This document shows positions 1-9,471 of a DNA stretch of 64,000 nucleotides, piece after piece. This stretch comes from Rhodopirellula baltica SH 1 (GTDB taxonomy: Bacteria; Planctomycetota; Planctomycetia; Pirellulales; Pirellulaceae), in assembly GCF_000196115.1 (NCBI RefSeq), contig NC_005027.1:558001-622000 (forward strand), read 5' to 3'. Position 1 is the first letter of the stretch. The number at the start of each line of letters is the position of its first letter. The notes below the pieces were generated by a model. The model did not search any database, was not told the origin of the DNA, and was given only the letters and a program-made list of their open reading frames with translations. Made by a program: the position numbers and the translations under genes.

Positions 1-193
1 AAGTCAACAATGGCTTGACATCCTTGCCAATTGCCGCCTACACGAATCGATCGGCCCGCCGTTGCCGTTTCACTGAGACGAATTGCCGGTAAGGTTTCGC
101 TTGTTTGCCAAGACGACCGCGCAAGCCGCACAACCCGACTGAACCGGAGCGTTTGCGCTGCTACACTGCTCAGCTTGTGTCTGCGAAGCGGCA

Positions 194-1255
194 GTGTTCG
201 GCAAAAGCCAGCCTCTTCCACGCTCGGTCGTCATTCAGAAGGAAGTCACTGCGTTGTTGAAGCGAGGGTTGAATACCGCCGGACCGATGTTGGCGTTGGT
301 CATCGTGATCCTGTTCTTTGCCATTGCCGAATGGGCAACCGGTAGCGACGGAAACTTCACGTCCATGGCGTCGGTGCGATTGGTTGGCATTCAGAGCGTC
401 AAGATCGGCATCGCTTCGCTGGGAATGACGTTGATCATTATTAGCGGCGGAATCGATTTGTCCGCGGGCACGGCGGCGGCTCTGTGTGGATGTGTCGCGG
501 CACTGACGCTCGAAAGTGAATGGTCGATCGTTCCCGCTCTGGCCATGGCGGTCGGTGCTGGCGCATTGTGCGGGTTGTTCAATGGCATTTTGATCGCGGG
601 ATTGCGACTGACTCCGTTCATCATCTCGTTGGGATCGATGACGATCTTCATGGGGTTGGGCAAGAGCCTGTCCGAGCAAGGTGGCACGATCACACCGCCG
701 GCGGAAAGTATCCCTGAATGGCTTTGGGCATCGGTCACGCCGTTTCCCAACCCGGAATGGATTGCCTACCCGTTACTGCCTAATTTTGGATGGGGCGTGT
801 GGCTGACCATTGTGCTGGCCATCGCGACCGCGTTGCTGCTGCACCAAACTCTGTTTGGACGTCATGTGTTCGCGATCGGATCCAGCGAAGCGACCGCGAG
901 ATTGTGCGGCGTGAAAGTCCGGCAAACCAAGATCCTGGTTTATGTCATCGCCGGTGCCCTGTTCGGTTTGGCCGGTTGTGTCGACATCGCTCGGCTCGGC
1001 AAAGGCGACGCATCCGCGGGCATGGGATTGGAACTGGAGATCATCGCGGCGGTCGTGATCGGCGGCGGTTCATTGCTGGGCGGCCGCGGCAGCGTGGTCG
1101 GAACACTGTGCGGCGTGTTGATCATGAGCGTGATTGCACACGGATGCACTTCGCTGGGATTGGAAAATCACATTGAAAATATTCTGTTGGGTGTGATCAT
1201 TGTCGCGGCGGTCTACGTCGATCGACTGCGAGCACTCAAGAAAGAATCCGTATGA
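194..1255 (+). CDS. Sugar-type ABC transporter permease (RbsC/XylH-like)
   Basis: Inner-membrane permease of the branched-chain/ribose type (BPD_transp_2 family), which moves a substrate delivered by a periplasmic binding protein using energy from an ATP-binding subunit. The 353-residue protein is almost entirely hydrophobic with 8-10 predicted membrane spans. The family core is visible around residues 70-115 (IIISGGIDLSAGTAAALCG) and in the glycine-rich loop near 285-300 (VVIGGGSLLGGRGSVVGT), both typical of RbsC-type permeases. The start is GTG at 194: an in-frame TGA at 140-142 lies upstream and no earlier start is available. Its partner ATPase and binding-protein genes would be expected upstream, outside the window; bases 1-193 hold nothing I recognise. 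The next gene overlaps its stop by 4 bp. Substrate is unknown. Confidence 0.85.
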   Translation: MFGKSQPLPRSVVIQKEVTALLKRGLNTAGPMLALVIVILFFAIAEWATGSDGNFTSMASVRLVGIQSVKIGIASLGMTLIIISGGIDLSAGTAAALCGCVAALTLESEWSIVPALAMAVGAGALCGLFNGILIAGLRLTPFIISLGSMTIFMGLGKSLSEQGGTITPPAESIPEWLWASVTPFPNPEWIAYPLLPNFGWGVWLTIVLAIATALLLHQTLFGRHVFAIGSSEATARLCGVKVRQTKILVYVIAGALFGLAGCVDIARLGKGDASAGMGLELEIIAAVVIGGGSLLGGRGSVVGTLCGVLIMSVIAHGCTSLGLENHIENILLGVIIVAAVYVDRLRALKKESV

Positions 1256-2544
1256 CAAAGAAATCGATTCGACTTCTTGGCGCAGCGTTCTGGTTGAGCT
1301 GTCTCGTTCTCGGTGGCGGATGGTTGGTTGCTTCCTCCCGCGACGGTGCGAAGCCATTGATCTCTTCGGTTTGGACGCCGACGGACTCGGTGATTTTGTC
1401 CGACCCGACATTGTCGCTGAGTGTCGGAGATGCCGCGTTTGCAAAGGACTCGGGCGCCGACACGTGGCATCAAGTCGGGCATGTTTTGCGAGTCAATCCA
1501 GAGGCGAAGACGGTCACGTTGTCGCTCTATGAGCCATTTGATTTGGAACGCGAAACACAGTTTTGGGATCCTGATCAATCGATCTCCGCGACGTTGCATC
1601 GATCTTCCGGCAAAGTCGACGACGTCATTGCGACCTTGTTGCCAAAACCGAAACGAGAGCAATTGGCTCAAAAGATCTCTGCCGCGATGCGTGCTCATGG
1701 CAAAGAGATCAGCGAAGCGATGTTACCTTTGGTTTTTGAAACCGTGCGTCAGAGTTTGCCGGTCATCGAATCAGAGTTGTCCGCATCATTGAAACGCCAC
1801 GATGCGGAGGTTGAGGCCATCGCAGCGCGTTTTCGCGAAGACATCATCCAGGAACAAATGGTTCCGTTGGTTCGGACGGAAGTCTTGCCCGTGCTGCGTC
1901 TTCACGGACGAGAGCCGGCGGAATCGATCGGACGCGAAATTTGGGGAAAGGCGTCGCTATGGCGATTTGGTTGGCGAGCGTTGTACGACAGCGCGCCGCT
2001 GCCCGAACGAGAATTGGTTCGTGAGGAGTGGTCGCGGTTTGTTGAGCAGGAAGTTGTTCCGATCGTCGAGGATCATCTCGATGAAATCGCGGAAGCGGTC
2101 GAAGCGATTCTGCGGGATTTGGCCGCCAACGAAGTTTTGCGAGAACGACTGGGTGATGTCGCTCTTCAAATTGTCAACGACGACGAAGCTCGTGATTTAC
2201 TACGGACAATCGTGATGGAAGCGATCGTCGACAACGAACGACTGCGTCAGGTTTGGGTGAATGTATGGACATCCCCCGAAGCGAGAGAAAAGTTGCGTAC
2301 GGCAGGCGAAAGATTGGAACCGGTCATTCGCGAAATTGGTGACGAAGTCATGGGCACGCGACGCGAAGGAATCGAGCCTGGCTTTGCACGTGTGCTGCGA
2401 AACCAGATTTTGGGCAAGGACAAGGTTTGGATCACGCTGAAAAATGAACCCAATTTGGGGGCAGATCCTTCCCAACCAATCGCTTTGCGGGTCGCAACGG
2501 ATTTTACGCCCTATCCGATCGTCCATCTGGCGTCGCCGGAGTGA
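1252..2544 (+). CDS. Membrane-anchored protein of unknown function, coupled to the permease
   Basis: A 430-residue protein with one N-terminal hydrophobic segment (about residues 7-27), which probably anchors it in the inner membrane with the rest outside the cytoplasm. The start overlaps the permease stop (ATGA), so the two are translationally coupled and probably work together. Residues 50-105 contain beta-rich sequence with VGDAAF and WHQVGHVLRV, reminiscent of a substrate-handling MCE-like fold but too weak to assign. The remainder (about 115-390) is acidic and helical, with many Glu/Arg-rich heptads and long coiled or helical-bundle character. I do not recognise a family; this looks like a planctomycete-restricted accessory subunit of the transporter. 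An extracytoplasmic adaptor or scaffold role is inference only. Confidence 0.8.
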   Translation: MTKKSIRLLGAAFWLSCLVLGGGWLVASSRDGAKPLISSVWTPTDSVILSDPTLSLSVGDAAFAKDSGADTWHQVGHVLRVNPEAKTVTLSLYEPFDLERETQFWDPDQSISATLHRSSGKVDDVIATLLPKPKREQLAQKISAAMRAHGKEISEAMLPLVFETVRQSLPVIESELSASLKRHDAEVEAIAARFREDIIQEQMVPLVRTEVLPVLRLHGREPAESIGREIWGKASLWRFGWRALYDSAPLPERELVREEWSRFVEQEVVPIVEDHLDEIAEAVEAILRDLAANEVLRERLGDVALQIVNDDEARDLLRTIVMEAIVDNERLRQVWVNVWTSPEAREKLRTAGERLEPVIREIGDEVMGTRREGIEPGFARVLRNQILGKDKVWITLKNEPNLGADPSQPIALRVATDFTPYPIVHLASPE

Positions 2545-2613
2545 ATGACGCTTCGCGAGGCATCGTTCCTTGGTTAGGATGCGGGGTGTTGATTTTCATT
2601 TTTCCCGCCTTGT

Positions 2614-3939
2614 ATGAATCCTATTGCTGCCATGGACTCACTGGACGAAGCCCCCGAAATCGCGAATCCGGAAGCGGAATTGCCCGACACGGTTGTCGAC
2701 ATGGCTGAGGACCAAGCGTCTCAAGCGGTGACCGATGAAGCGATCGCCGCCGCGGCCGAACATTCGGTGGAGGATTTGGAAGTCAAAGACGCCCATGTCA
2801 TCTTCACCAACGTCTGGAATGACTTGGAAGAAGAGTATGGCCGCGAAAATTTGCGGTTCACCAAGGAGTTGATCCTCCTGGGTGGGGCACCGGGATCGGG
2901 CAAGGGAACCAACAGCGGATTCATTTCCAAAGCCCGCGGTTTGACCTGCGAACCAATCGTCGTCAGCAGTCTGCTCGACACTCCCGAAGCCAGACGCATC
3001 AAAGAAGCCGGCGGGATGGTCGGCGACACCGAGGTGGTCGGGATCTTGTTCCGAAAGCTCTTGGAAGAAGAGTATCGCGACGGATGCATCTTGGACGGTT
3101 TCCCGCGAACCCGCGTCCAAGTGGAATGTTTGCACTTGTTGATTCAGAAAATGAATCAGCTCTATCGTGAATATCATTCGACACCGCTGGCGATCAACTT
3201 TCGCAAACCCACCGTTCACGCGGTTGTGTTGTTCATTGATGAAAAGACCAGCATCGAGCGTCAGTTGCTTCGCGGGCGAAAGATCGCCGAGCACAACGAA
3301 CGTGTTGAAACTGAAAATGATGGCGAGCCGCTTGAGCTACGGCTAACGGACCTGGATCCAACCGCCGCGAAACGACGCTATCGCGTGTTCAAGGAAAAAA
3401 CCTGGGACGCGTTGCAATCGTTGAAGAAGATTTATCACTACCACTTCATCGACGCCGGTGGCGACATCGCGGAAGTGGAACGCAACATCCGCAGCGAACT
3501 GGAATATCAGTCGTCGTTGGAACTGGATCCGGAAACCTACGACGCGGTGCGGCACCTGCCGTTGGCGTCAGAACTTGGCGTGCACGCTCGTCAGGAATTG
3601 GTTCGCCGACTGGATAGTTACGAACTGGAACATCGCGAGTTGTTTCATCATGTGATCGAGATCATTCAGAGTCGGTTCATGCCGATTGTGCGTCGCCATG
3701 CGATTGCCGGTTTGGCGGTCGTCAACAGCGAAGATTCAATCTTTGACGATCCGATGACATTGGCGATGGTGATCGATGTGTTTGCTGAACGTGGTTTCCG
3801 TGCGGTCGCAAATATCAACTTGGCCGAAACACCGGATCACTTCGATCTGAAAACCGGCAAGATCACGTGCGTGACCAAGAAGATTTATCGTTTCCAAATT
3901 CGATTCTTGGGCTCGGAAATCCGCCGTGGCGGACGTTAA
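2614..3939 (+). CDS. Adenylate kinase-like nucleotide kinase with long N- and C-terminal extensions
   Basis: P-loop kinase of the nucleoside monophosphate kinase family. The Walker A loop GGAPGSGKGT is at residues 90-99, and an NMP-binding/second motif, LDGFPRTRVQVE, follows near residue 160, matching the DGFPRT signature of adenylate kinases. The family is normally about 215 residues; this protein has 441, with an acidic 80-residue N-terminal leader and a C-terminal domain of about 130 residues (from about 310) that I do not recognise. The canonical LID region is altered. It is therefore a divergent Adk paralogue rather than the housekeeping enzyme; true AMP kinase activity is uncertain. Start is ATG at 2614 (an alternative ATG is at 2632). 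Its 3' end overlaps the next gene by 14 bp. Confidence 0.8.
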   Translation: MNPIAAMDSLDEAPEIANPEAELPDTVVDMAEDQASQAVTDEAIAAAAEHSVEDLEVKDAHVIFTNVWNDLEEEYGRENLRFTKELILLGGAPGSGKGTNSGFISKARGLTCEPIVVSSLLDTPEARRIKEAGGMVGDTEVVGILFRKLLEEEYRDGCILDGFPRTRVQVECLHLLIQKMNQLYREYHSTPLAINFRKPTVHAVVLFIDEKTSIERQLLRGRKIAEHNERVETENDGEPLELRLTDLDPTAAKRRYRVFKEKTWDALQSLKKIYHYHFIDAGGDIAEVERNIRSELEYQSSLELDPETYDAVRHLPLASELGVHARQELVRRLDSYELEHRELFHHVIEIIQSRFMPIVRRHAIAGLAVVNSEDSIFDDPMTLAMVIDVFAERGFRAVANINLAETPDHFDLKTGKITCVTKKIYRFQIRFLGSEIRRGGR

Positions 3940-4624
3940 TACGACGCTGCTGTTGATTCCAACTTCGGGTGAACGCTCGGAGTTGTTGAACCATTTGGAC
4001 CTGAGTGCAGTTTCAATGAAAGGTTGGACCTGCGAGCTTTGTGGATTCGGATTGGTGGCCTCGGCAGCCGCGACGATGCGAGCGATCCAGTCGCAGCAAC
4101 CGGCACGAGTTATCCTCGCTGGTATCGCGGGCGGATTGTCGGATGCCGCCTCGGTCGGTTCGGCTCATTGGTTTGATCAAGTCATCTGTGACGGGATTGG
4201 GGTGGGCGAAGGTGAACAGTTCGCTTCCGCAGAATCGCTTGGATGGCAGCAATGGCCGGGAACGGATGAAGCGTTGGTTCCGGCCGTCGGCGATCGAATC
4301 GATTTGTCACGCCCGAAGAATTTGTCTGGCGAGGATTTGCCCGAGGCCCGTTCCGAGGCAAACACTTTGATCAGCGTCTGCGCCGCATCATCGGACGGCG
4401 TGATGGCATCTCGTCGTGGAAGCCTTGCCAGTACGAATGACCACGACGGTGTGATTGCCGAGGACATGGAAGCGTTCGGGGTTGCGATGGCATGTCGAAT
4501 GACATCGACTCCTTGCATGGTCGTTCGCGGAATCAGCAACGCCGCGGGAGATCGAGATCATTCGCGATGGCAAATCACCGCCTCACTACGATCCGTCGCG
4601 GACCGATTGATGCAATTGAACTGA
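3926..4624 (+). CDS. mqnB: Futalosine hydrolase-like nucleosidase
   Basis: A 232-residue member of the MTA/SAH nucleosidase fold, best matched to futalosine hydrolase, which splits futalosine (or the 6-amino-deoxy form) into hypoxanthine/adenine and dehypoxanthine futalosine in the alternative menaquinone pathway. Visible signatures are the glycine-rich strand ILAGIAGGLSD (residues 54-64) and the C-terminal catalytic stretch EDMEAFGVAMA with RGISNAAGDRD, in which the Met-Glu pair binds the ribose and the Asp acts on the purine. The start is GTG at 3926 inside the end of the kinase-like gene, giving a 14-bp overlap and likely translational coupling. No other menaquinone gene is in the window, so the exact substrate is inferred from family. 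Confidence 0.72.
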   Translation: MADVNTTLLLIPTSGERSELLNHLDLSAVSMKGWTCELCGFGLVASAAATMRAIQSQQPARVILAGIAGGLSDAASVGSAHWFDQVICDGIGVGEGEQFASAESLGWQQWPGTDEALVPAVGDRIDLSRPKNLSGEDLPEARSEANTLISVCAASSDGVMASRRGSLASTNDHDGVIAEDMEAFGVAMACRMTSTPCMVVRGISNAAGDRDHSRWQITASLRSVADRLMQLN

Positions 4625-4638
4625 TTCGATGAAGTGAA

Positions 4639-6681
4639 TCAGTTTGGCGGTGCGTCATCGACCGTGACCAGTTCTTCCACGCCGCCATCACCGGGATGGA
4701 ATCGTCCGGCGAAGAAGTCGGCGACCAAGTGTTTACCAAGAACCGATCGTGGGCGCCGGCCAACCAGCGAACGGTACAACATCCATTGCTCGCTGCCGAT
4801 TTGGATTCGAAAACCGGTGGCGATGTTGCGTGGGATCAACTGCAGGTCGTCGGCGACGGTCAGCGTTCGCCAAGTGCGTTTGCGATGGAAACGTCGTGAT
4901 TGGAAATCGATCCACACGGGACTGTAGACTGCGCCGGTTCCTTCGGTGGTCACGATGACCGAATGAGATTCGTTTCCCGGGGTGCTGGGTTCGGCCGTGC
5001 AGTCGGTGGGACCGATTCGCCATTCAGCGGCCGGTAGCGGCAACATCATCGCGCGTCGTTTGTTGTCGTGAAGGTAAACTTCGCGAGTCTGCTCGTCCGG
5101 CATCGCGGAGACAGCGTCAGAAACTGGATAACGGGTGATGCAACGAATCCGCACGTCGGCAAGTGAACCAAAGGGGCTCGCCGAGTCAGTCGGCTGGCTC
5201 GAGTTCGCTTCCGAGTGTGCAGACGCAGCATCCTGGTTCGGTTCAAACTGGGCGGGCAAGACCGTGTCGGAGATCATCACGCAGCGATCATCGCGAATGA
5301 CCATGAATTGTCGTTGCAACACCACGCCGCCGGTGAATGATTGTTCCAGTTCCAAGTAATGGATGTCATCGTCGGTGTATTCACATGTGGCTTGCCAATC
5401 GCCTTTGGGATCTTGGCAGACGCCGTCCAATTCGATGGATGTCTGCAACGGACCTCGAAACAGGGTGCGGCGTCCGCCCATGATTTCGATTTGCATCACC
5501 TTGTCGCTGTAGTCGATGAAGGTGCGCCCGCGGCGAACATCCCATTCCGGCAACATGGCAACCATCCCGGCCACGTCGCTGTGCCACATCGATTCGGGCA
5601 GCGAGATTTCCCACGCCAATCGGCCACCACTTTGGCTTTGGCCCAGCGACGCTGAGAAGGCGGGCAGCAATGAATCGGTGTCGTATTTCATCGCTCGTCC
5701 CATCAGTCCGGCGGGAGCGATCGGATTCGCTGGTTTGGTCGCCTTCGATGTGGATTTCTTTTTCTTCTTCGTTGCCTTGGATGCTCGCGAAACCAAACCG
5801 ACGTGGTCGAGAGCGACGTCGCGTGACGTGGTTTGCGTTAGGACTTGTGAACCATCGACCCGGCTGGTCGCCGCGATCCAAGCCGCGAGTTCTTCCGCGG
5901 TGGCTTGATGCGACTTTTTGAATTTGCGTTTAGTGACGACTCGCATCAATTCTTCGCAGCGAATGATCGACGCCATCGTGGCTCGCAACGCATCCGGGGT
6001 CCGCAGGGCTTCGTCGATGGTGTCCTCATGATCCAAGTAAGCCTGGATGGCCGAGGCGGATGGCTTTGCACGGGCAACGCAGCTTGGGATGTCGGCCAGT
6101 CGATAGGCAAGCGTCAATCCCAGTTCGCCAGCCAGCAACAGGTGATGCGGCGAATCGGATTCGTCTTGGGCGAGCGTCGATGCGACCCGCCGTTGCAATT
6201 CGGCCAGTAGGTTCCACCAAAGTTCCAACGGCAGGATGGATGTCAGCGCAGGAAGCGACGATGCCCAGAGAACGCACCCCACATCGCCGGCCAAGTCCGA
6301 TCGCCCATCGCGGGAAGCTTCCAAAAACATCTCCGCCGCCGGAATTAAATCCGTATCGGTCAAGGGAATTTGGATTGAATCGGCGGTCGCGAGTGTTGCC
6401 AATTGCTGGCTGAGTGGATCGACCGGTCCATGGAGCAAGGACGCCAATCCCCACAGGTAGACTTGGCCATCCAGTGCATCGTCACCAAACAGTTTGGTGG
6501 CGGGATTGCGTTGGCGACGCGCTTCGATTTTTTTGCGCAACGATTGCCAAGTCGCCGCGTCGGGCATTGGCGTGACACTCGTGAATCCATCGGTCGTCGC
6601 GGACTCGGCCACGGAAGCCTTTTTCTTGGACGAGTTTGATTTGGAGGGCGGTTTGGTCAGTGTCATGGACCCGAGATGCAA
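4639..6681 (-). CDS. Conserved hypothetical protein (planctomycete type)
   Basis: A 680-residue soluble protein with no signal peptide or membrane span. Residues about 10-25 and 305-325 are lysine-rich linkers (KKKKKSTSKATK), separating an N-terminal helical half from a C-terminal beta-rich half. The C-terminal half (about 340-670) has features recalling carbohydrate-active beta-sandwich domains (YSDKVMQIEIMGGRR, LELEQSFTGGVVLQRQFMV), somewhat like the heparinase II/III C-terminal region, but no catalytic motif can be defended. Start is ATG at 6681 or the internal ATG at 6666. It converges on mqnB with 14 bp between stops. Function is not assigned. Confidence 0.75.
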   Translation of the reverse strand: MHLGSMTLTKPPSKSNSSKKKASVAESATTDGFTSVTPMPDAATWQSLRKKIEARRQRNPATKLFGDDALDGQVYLWGLASLLHGPVDPLSQQLATLATADSIQIPLTDTDLIPAAEMFLEASRDGRSDLAGDVGCVLWASSLPALTSILPLELWWNLLAELQRRVASTLAQDESDSPHHLLLAGELGLTLAYRLADIPSCVARAKPSASAIQAYLDHEDTIDEALRTPDALRATMASIIRCEELMRVVTKRKFKKSHQATAEELAAWIAATSRVDGSQVLTQTTSRDVALDHVGLVSRASKATKKKKKSTSKATKPANPIAPAGLMGRAMKYDTDSLLPAFSASLGQSQSGGRLAWEISLPESMWHSDVAGMVAMLPEWDVRRGRTFIDYSDKVMQIEIMGGRRTLFRGPLQTSIELDGVCQDPKGDWQATCEYTDDDIHYLELEQSFTGGVVLQRQFMVIRDDRCVMISDTVLPAQFEPNQDAASAHSEANSSQPTDSASPFGSLADVRIRCITRYPVSDAVSAMPDEQTREVYLHDNKRRAMMLPLPAAEWRIGPTDCTAEPSTPGNESHSVIVTTEGTGAVYSPVWIDFQSRRFHRKRTWRTLTVADDLQLIPRNIATGFRIQIGSEQWMLYRSLVGRRPRSVLGKHLVADFFAGRFHPGDGGVEELVTVDDAPPN

Positions 6682-6889
6682 CGCAGGGAATAATCGATGT
6701 TATGAACGGTGAATCCATCCGTGATTCTGAGACGGTCTTCTCCCAGTGAGAACGCCAATCGAAGGTTCTGGCCTTCGCGGAGTGATTGGGGTTCGTTCGC
6801 CGTCCATTGATCGACGATTCGACTGGCTACGCAGTCTAACCGGGCGACGCCGGTTGTTGACTCCCCGCACTTGAGTGATTGAGAAATTC

Positions 6890-7975
6890 ATGTTCATGAA
6901 ATCTGTTTCCGGCCTGCGACGATCTGTTTTGTCTTCCAAACGATGCCAGTGGCCCCCGGTGGCGGGTGAGGCAGTCGCTGGAATCAATCGAGCGGGCTGG
7001 GGAGTGCTGCTTCTCATGCACATCGCATTGGCCGGAAGTGCTTGGTCACCCGCTGTTTGTGCACAAGAGGACGCGGCGAAAACCGAGCAAGCTGCCCAGT
7101 CGCCCGATGAACGATCGCTGGGTGTTGCCTCGCCGGACGATCCAGACCCCTACGACGACGCTGCCATCCAAGCCGAGTTGGAGGAGTGGGACCGTCAAAT
7201 GCGAGCGATGGCCGACAAATACGCAGCGCCTCCCGGGGCCAAGCAGATCACCAAACTTCCCGATTTGTGGATCGATCCCAAAGCCAAACGAATTTACATC
7301 GATGGCTACGTGACGATGCGAAAAGGTGCCCTGGAAATGTTCGCTTGCCCGGTCGGGACCAAGGAACACGAATCCGTCGTTGCCGCGTTCGCGAAAAGTA
7401 AAGAAGTTCACGCGGCTCTGCTCGCACTCGGAACCAAATCGGGGACACCGGTTTCTTACGATCCCGAATTCAAACCGCCGACTGGTCAACCGGTTGCCGT
7501 TTGGGTGACATGGCGTGACGAAGCTGGCAAATTCAAAGTGGCCGATGCCAGGACTTGGGTTCAGAACAACGAGACGAAAGAACCGCTTGCCGAACAATGG
7601 GTTTTCGCGGGAAGTCAGCTTTGGACCGACCCGGTCGACAAAGTCACTCATTACTCGGCGGATTCCGGTGACATGATTTGCGTATCCAACTTCAGCAGTG
7701 CGATGTTGGACGTGCCGTTTTCCAGCAGTGCTCAAGCGGGCAACTTGTTGTTCCTGGCTCACACCGAAAGAATTCCCGAACAAGCCACCTCGGTTCGATT
7801 GGTGCTGGTTCCTCAGTTCGAAAACGATCCGACCGCGACCACTCCGCCGGATGAAACCGTTTTGCCAGTTGCCAAAAAAGCATCTGAAAAAACGGCTGGG
7901 AAATCCGAAGCCGAGAAGACCGGCGATGCGAAAGCCAAGACGGACTCGAGCGAAAAAGCATCGGGAACTCGCTGA
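6890..7975 (+). CDS. Secreted YdjY-domain protein
   Basis: An exported protein of about 361 residues. The N-terminus is long and basic, followed by a hydrophobic stretch ending at an Ala-rich cleavage site (SPAVCAQEDA), consistent with an extended planctomycete signal peptide. The central region (about residues 115-300) matches the YdjY-type domain seen in many planctomycete secreted proteins: IDPKAKRIYIDGYVTMRKG, followed by LEMFACPVGTKEHESVVAA and a conserved VWVTWRDEAGK strand. The C-terminal tail is charged and low-complexity (Lys/Glu/Ala). I chose the ATG at 6890; a GTG at 6875 is also in frame. Two bases separate its stop from the next gene's start. The domain's biochemical role is not known. 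Confidence 0.75.
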   Translation: MFMKSVSGLRRSVLSSKRCQWPPVAGEAVAGINRAGWGVLLLMHIALAGSAWSPAVCAQEDAAKTEQAAQSPDERSLGVASPDDPDPYDDAAIQAELEEWDRQMRAMADKYAAPPGAKQITKLPDLWIDPKAKRIYIDGYVTMRKGALEMFACPVGTKEHESVVAAFAKSKEVHAALLALGTKSGTPVSYDPEFKPPTGQPVAVWVTWRDEAGKFKVADARTWVQNNETKEPLAEQWVFAGSQLWTDPVDKVTHYSADSGDMICVSNFSSAMLDVPFSSSAQAGNLLFLAHTERIPEQATSVRLVLVPQFENDPTATTPPDETVLPVAKKASEKTAGKSEAEKTGDAKAKTDSSEKASGTR

Positions 7976-7977
7976 TT

Positions 7978-9168
7978 GTGACGGAATCGATTCGAGTTTT
8001 GCTGGTCGGCGCCGGTGTGGTCGGTCGCGCCATCGCGACGGATCATTTGCTGGCCGGATGCGAAATCTGGATGGCGGACCGTGACGAGGCGGTGCTGTCC
8101 GAGGCATGCGACGCGGTGCTCCGGCGAACGGATGGGATCGCTGATTCGGCTTCTCCATGGGGAGCGGCGGTGCCAATTCCAGTCGTTCATATGATGCCGC
8201 ATGGCCACGACGAAACGATCGGGGCATCGGATGCTTTGCCGACTTGGGTGGTGATCGAGTCGATCGCGGAGAAGTTGCCCATCAAGCAAGCTTTCTTTGC
8301 CGAAGTCGAAAACTGGTTTGCACGTTCGCCCATTTTGACCACCAATACATCGACGTTGCCCATCACCGAGATCGCTGGTGCGATGCGAACACATTCGGCG
8401 CGGTTTTGCGGGATGCATTTCTTCATGCCCGTCGTCGGGCGTCATGCCGCGGAAATCATCGTTCATTCGAGAACCAGCGAAGCAGTCATCGAGGCATGTG
8501 AAGGGCATGTCCGGCGTTTGAAGAAAGCCCCGCTGCGGGTGCTGGATTCACCTGGCTTCGTCGTCAATCGCATGTTGGCGCCGTATTTGAACCTTTCGAT
8601 GCAGCTGCTGTGTGCTGGCGTTGCGGCATCAACCATTCGCGAATCGGCGCTGCGGTATGGCATGCCGATGTCACCGTTTGAGTTGATCGACTTGATCGGA
8701 CCGCGGACCGCCTTTGACGGGGGGCGAGTGGTTTGGCAATCGTTTCCCCATCGAATGGATCCATCACCATTGTTGCCCGCGATGATCAAACGTTCTCTGC
8801 TCGGTGTCGCTGGTCAAAAAGGTTTCTATGAATACTCGGGCGACGGCGAACGTAGCGGAGATGATCTATCCGATGACGTAAACGCCTTGGTCGAGCGATA
8901 TTCGCGTGACGACATTGGTGCGGCCGACATCCGAGGCGATGTTCAGTTGATCGCGGATATGTTTGCCGCGTCGATGTGGCGTGAGGCTCAGGCAATCGTC
9001 GCATTTCATGTTGCTGATATGGAAACGATCAATCAAGCGATGGCGGGCGGATTGGGGTATGTCGCACCGACCATTGAGACGTCTTGGCGAGAGCACATCG
9101 AATCGATTGGTGAGGACCGCTTCGAGCAGATTGCCGATCGCTTCCCGAAACTCAAATCGCTCCGTTAG
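7978..9168 (+). CDS. 3-hydroxyacyl-CoA dehydrogenase family protein
   Basis: NAD-dependent oxidoreductase of the 3-hydroxyacyl-CoA dehydrogenase family (beta-oxidation step from 3-hydroxyacyl-CoA to 3-ketoacyl-CoA). The Rossmann loop GAGVVG is at residues 11-16, followed by an acidic residue after beta-2 (MADRDE) that fits NAD. The catalytic segment reads TNTSTLPITEIA and GMHFFMPV, where the His of the active-site dyad sits, and the C-terminal dimerisation domain begins with SPGFVVNRMLAPYLN. At 396 residues it is longer than the 280-residue stand-alone enzymes and has two C-terminal helical domains as in FadB, but no hydratase domain. Start is GTG at 7978, just after the preceding stop, so it is probably co-transcribed with the YdjY-domain gene. 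Confidence 0.85.
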   Translation: MTESIRVLLVGAGVVGRAIATDHLLAGCEIWMADRDEAVLSEACDAVLRRTDGIADSASPWGAAVPIPVVHMMPHGHDETIGASDALPTWVVIESIAEKLPIKQAFFAEVENWFARSPILTTNTSTLPITEIAGAMRTHSARFCGMHFFMPVVGRHAAEIIVHSRTSEAVIEACEGHVRRLKKAPLRVLDSPGFVVNRMLAPYLNLSMQLLCAGVAASTIRESALRYGMPMSPFELIDLIGPRTAFDGGRVVWQSFPHRMDPSPLLPAMIKRSLLGVAGQKGFYEYSGDGERSGDDLSDDVNALVERYSRDDIGAADIRGDVQLIADMFAASMWREAQAIVAFHVADMETINQAMAGGLGYVAPTIETSWREHIESIGEDRFEQIADRFPKLKSLR

Positions 9169-9471
9169 GGGATGAGAAGGTGGGCCATCGGGACCAGTCG
9201 GGGGGCGGGACGGATCGATTGCGACGGGTACATTCGATGGATTGTGGCGTTCTATTCTTACCCAAGGGTCGTTTGGCGGCGATTTCAACGGTTTCAGCTA
9301 CAATGAAAGCTGCTAGATCGGCATCTTCTCGCTTGTCAGATTGGTCGTGAACCATTCTGCATGCCATGCCGTGAATTAGCTGGAACGACTTGTCTTGGTG
9401 TGTGCCCATCACTGTGCATTGACTTCACTTGTCGGGACAAAGATTTGACTCCTCTTCAGATGGGATGATTG
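9169..9471. other. Intergenic region, no gene seen
   Basis: About 300 bases between the dehydrogenase stop and the next start. I see no convincing ORF, tRNA or terminator. It presumably carries the promoter of the following gene, but I cannot place a -35/-10 pair with confidence. Confidence 0.5.

Noticed and set aside
31-345. Plus-strand frame at the left edge
   Set aside because: Overlaps the permease gene in another frame and has no protein-like features.
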